Of a stretch of 26,260 bases of DNA, positions 24,702 through 26,260 are shown piece by piece. The stretch's first letter is position 1. Every line of letters starts with the position of its first letter. This DNA comes from Paenibacillus sp. JCM 18996 (GTDB lineage Bacteria > Bacillota > Bacilli > Paenibacillales > NBRC-103111). Made by a program: the position numbers and the translations under genes. The stretch is taken from contig BBFE01000052.1 in NCBI GenBank assembly GCA_001313085.1, positions 1 to 26,260 of the forward strand, in the 5' to 3' direction. The notes below the pieces were generated by a model. That model was not told the DNA's origin and ran no database searches. It saw only the letters and a program-made list of their open reading frames with translations.

Positions 24702-25640
24702 CTATTGTAGCGCTTTTGTCAGAGTTTGCAAATTTTTTTTCTCCATGATTGTAATGTAATTCTCTCCGGCCTTCTGCTGCTCCTCCGTCAGGCCCTCCAG
24801 CGGATTCAGCACCAAAGTGTCCACATTCGCGTCTTTGGCGAGCGTTTTGGCCAATTTGTCCGATACCAGGTCTTCAAAGAAAATATATTTCAAGTTGTGC
24901 TCTTTTATGAACTGGTTCACCTGCTGCAGATCCTTGGCCGTCGGTTCGGAATCGGGTGCCAGCCCCATGATCGGCATCTGGACCAAGCTGTAATCCCTGC
25001 ACAGATAAGCAAAAGCTTGGTGGGTCACGGCGATTTCTTTTTTGGAGGTTTTGGCTAAAGTTTCTTTATACTTGGCGTCCAGTGCGTCCATCTTCCCGGC
25101 GAAGCTGTTGTAATTGGCCTCATAGTCCGCTTTATTGGCAGGATCCGCCGCAATCAGTCCGTCACGGATGTTCTCCCCCATTTTCTTGGCGTTCACCGGG
25201 CTAAGCCACGTATGGGGATCAATATCGCTTTCGTTGCTCTTCTTCTGATCCGGGTGGATATTGTCCGCTTTGATCAGGTTCACGCCTTTACTCGCTTCAA
25301 CCACCTTGGGCCCGCTGTCCTTCTTTAAGCTTGACAGGAAATCGTCGACCCAGCCTTCAAAGCCGGCGCCCTGGTACACAAACATTTGCGCTTTGGTCAT
25401 ATTGCTGAGGTCTTTGCTTTTGGGTGACCATTCATGGGGCTCCACTCCCGCCGGTACGAGGTTGATTGCATTTACATGGTCTCCGCCGATGGACTGTGTA
25501 AAGAAGTATAAAGGATAAAAGCTGGTTACCACGTTCACTTTTCCTTTTACAAACTGACCTTTGGACGAAGATCCGCAAGCGGCCAAAACGACGGTTAACA
25601 GCACCAGGACGGCTGCAAAACTAACTGTTTTCTTATTCAT
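24702..25640 (-). CDS. znuA: Zinc/manganese ABC transporter substrate-binding lipoprotein ZnuA
   Basis: ZnuA-type (cluster A-I) binding protein that captures zinc or manganese outside the membrane. The 312-residue frame from ATG 25640 has a lipoprotein signal (VLVLLTVVLAACGSSS, lipid-modified Cys in LAAC). Likely metal ligands are His in GVEPHEWSPKSKD, His in SDIDPHTWLSPVNAKKMGEN, His in IAVTHQAFAYLCRDY and an acidic residue in GLAPDSEPTAKDLQQV. There is no long His-rich loop, so zinc versus manganese cannot be read from sequence alone; the Zur-like sites upstream favour zinc. T8 at 24733-24740 near the end is in frame but may be three bases too long. Confidence 0.93.
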   Translation of the reverse strand: MNKKTVSFAAVLVLLTVVLAACGSSSKGQFVKGKVNVVTSFYPLYFFTQSIGGDHVNAINLVPAGVEPHEWSPKSKDLSNMTKAQMFVYQGAGFEGWVDDFLSSLKKDSGPKVVEASKGVNLIKADNIHPDQKKSNESDIDPHTWLSPVNAKKMGENIRDGLIAADPANKADYEANYNSFAGKMDALDAKYKETLAKTSKKEIAVTHQAFAYLCRDYSLVQMPIMGLAPDSEPTAKDLQQVNQFIKEHNLKYIFFEDLVSDKLAKTLAKDANVDTLVLNPLEGLTEEQQKAGENYITIMEKKNLQTLTKALQ

Positions 25641-25664
25641 GATTCGATAATTCCCCCGCTCTGT

Positions 25665-25753
25665 AAATCGTAATAATTTTTTTATTTATTCAATGTTATT
25701 GATTATAAACGGACACAGAAGAGGATGTCAATAGAATAATAAGAATTACGATT
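25665..25753 (-). promoter_or_regulatory. znu promoter flanked by two Zur-like half-sites
   Basis: Minus strand TTGACA (25731-25726), 18 bases and TATAAT (25707-25702) form a strong SigA promoter about 60 bases before znuA. Downstream, 25665-25678 reads AAATCGTAATAATT; upstream, 25745-25753 reads ATTACGATT. Each carries one perfect half of the Bacillus Zur box (TCGTAATnATTACGA) and a degraded other half. Confidence 0.6.
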
Positions 25754-25754
25754 A

Positions 25755-25850
25755 AGAAAAAATACTCCCGGAGTCTGCTCGAAGATATTGCCAGGTATCG
25801 GAGTCTTTCAGGGATGAGCGAGCGCGGTTCGATGGCAGGTTTTCCTGGTA
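25755..25850. other. Spacer between znu promoter and metG terminator
   Basis: No ORF or RNA recognised. A short direct repeat CGGAGTCT occurs twice (near 25775 and 25799); it is too short to interpret. Confidence 0.3.
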
Positions 25851-25851
25851 G

Positions 25852-25891
25852 AGAATAAAATAGCAGACAGCTCCCGCGGGAACTGCCTGCT
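25852..25891 (-). terminator. Rho-independent terminator after metG
   Basis: Minus strand AGCAGGCAGTTCC, loop CGCG, GGAGCTGTCTGCT form a 13-pair stem (two wobbles), followed by ATTTTATTC. It lies 18 bases after the metG stop. Confidence 0.8.
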
Positions 25892-25908
25892 CAATGCTGA
25901 ACTATTTT

Positions 25909-26260
25909 TTATTTCACGACAGCGCCATTAGGCATATCGTCCGGCACTGTGGCGAGTGTAAGCTGATCGCCTTGGGACGCAGCCAGGATCATGCCTTGGG
26001 AAAGCTCGCCGCGCAGCTTGACCGGCTTGAGGTTCGTGACGCAGATGACTTTGCGTCCAACCATCTGCTCCGGCGTGTAGTGCTTGGCGATGCCGGACAC
26101 GACCTGCCGCGTCTCTCCGCCGAGATCCAGCTGCAGCTTCAGCAGCTTGTCGGCGCCCTTGACCGGCTCCGCCGCGGTGACCTGCGCTACGCGCAGGTCA
26201 ACCCTGCCGAAATCGTCGATGCCGATTTCGGGCTTCGCCTCGGCCGCCGGCTGTGCCGGG
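25909..26260 (-). CDS. metG: Methionyl-tRNA synthetase, C-terminal tRNA-binding domain (5-prime part outside window)
   Basis: Only the last 116 codons are in the window. They form the OB-fold tRNA-binding domain found at the C-terminus of MetG (EMAP II/Trbp111 type): [81 protein letters not shown] Pro/Ala-rich linker ([11 protein letters not shown]) lies at the window edge, as between the anticodon-binding and tRNA-binding domains of MetG. A stand-alone CsaA/Trbp-like protein is less likely because the linker is open to the edge and no start is seen. Confidence 0.88.
   Translation of the reverse strand, partial: PAQPAAEAKPEIGIDDFGRVDLRVAQVTAAEPVKGADKLLKLQLDLGGETRQVVSGIAKHYTPEQMVGRKVICVTNLKPVKLRGELSQGMILAASQGDQLTLATVPDDMPNGAVVK

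Noticed and set aside
1..25000. Programmed ribosomal frameshifting or transcriptional slippage at A7/T7 tracts
   Set aside because: Dozens of sites in unrelated housekeeping genes, many needing a two-base shift and others needing G/C restoration, cannot all be programmed. No slippery-site geometry or stimulatory structure recurs.
1..25000. Genome decay / pseudogenes
   Set aside because: Essential genes (accB, accC, nusB, folD, znuC) are all hit, motifs remain perfect in the other frame, and no larger deletions or insertion sequences are seen.

Overview
The window looks like chromosomal core DNA from a spore-forming Firmicute of the Paenibacillus type (Bacillota, Paenibacillaceae). The evidence is a complete spoIIIAA-AH operon, gene order matching the Bacillus subtilis yqhO-yqhY region, strong AGGAGG ribosome binding sites and a moderately high GC content. 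I see no phage, insertion sequence, CRISPR array, rRNA or tRNA gene.

Layout. (1) 1-2586, minus strand: nusB, a doubtful ORF, folD, xseA (cut by the left edge). (2) 2674-3975, minus: an Asp23/Gls24 envelope-stress protein, its membrane anchor AmaP and a DUF2273 membrane protein. (3) 4123-6025, minus: accC and accB, the biotin carboxylase and biotin carrier of acetyl-CoA carboxylase. (4) 6198-12363, minus: yqhV and the eight-gene spoIIIA operon, which builds the mother-cell side of the channel to the forespore. (5) 12616-14703, plus: comA, comB (sulfolactate synthesis) and a DUF441 membrane protein. (6) 14718-19028, minus: aspartate kinase, elongation factor P, a Xaa-Pro peptidase, type II 3-dehydroquinase and yqhR. 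(7) 19176-20406, plus: yqhQ and yqhP, converging on yqhO (minus). (8) 21524-25640, minus: znuA-znuC-znuB (zinc/manganese ABC importer), ccdA and mntR, behind a promoter with Zur-like half-sites. (9) 25909-26260, minus: the C-terminus of metG.

The overriding feature is that most genes are broken as given. I rebuilt each reading frame by hand. Nearly every break is an A/T run that is one or two bases too long (typically 5 read as 6 or 7, 6 as 7 or 8), or a G/C run one base too short. After these corrections almost every gene length returns to a whole number of codons and to the family size. The few exceptions (in spoIIIAE, mntR and yqhQ) are marked. The simplest explanation is a sequencing or consensus artefact, not decay, so I annotate full gene spans as CDS and list the corrections. 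Several ORFs that look intact hide compensating shifts, including the SpoIIIAA P-loop and the middle of the DUF2273 protein.

I found no convincing wholly new system. The leads most worth following are the spore sulfolactate genes beside spoIIIA, the 39-bp repeat in spoIIIAH, an internal ribosome binding site in the aspartate kinase gene, the Zur-like znu promoter, and two small unassigned ORFs.
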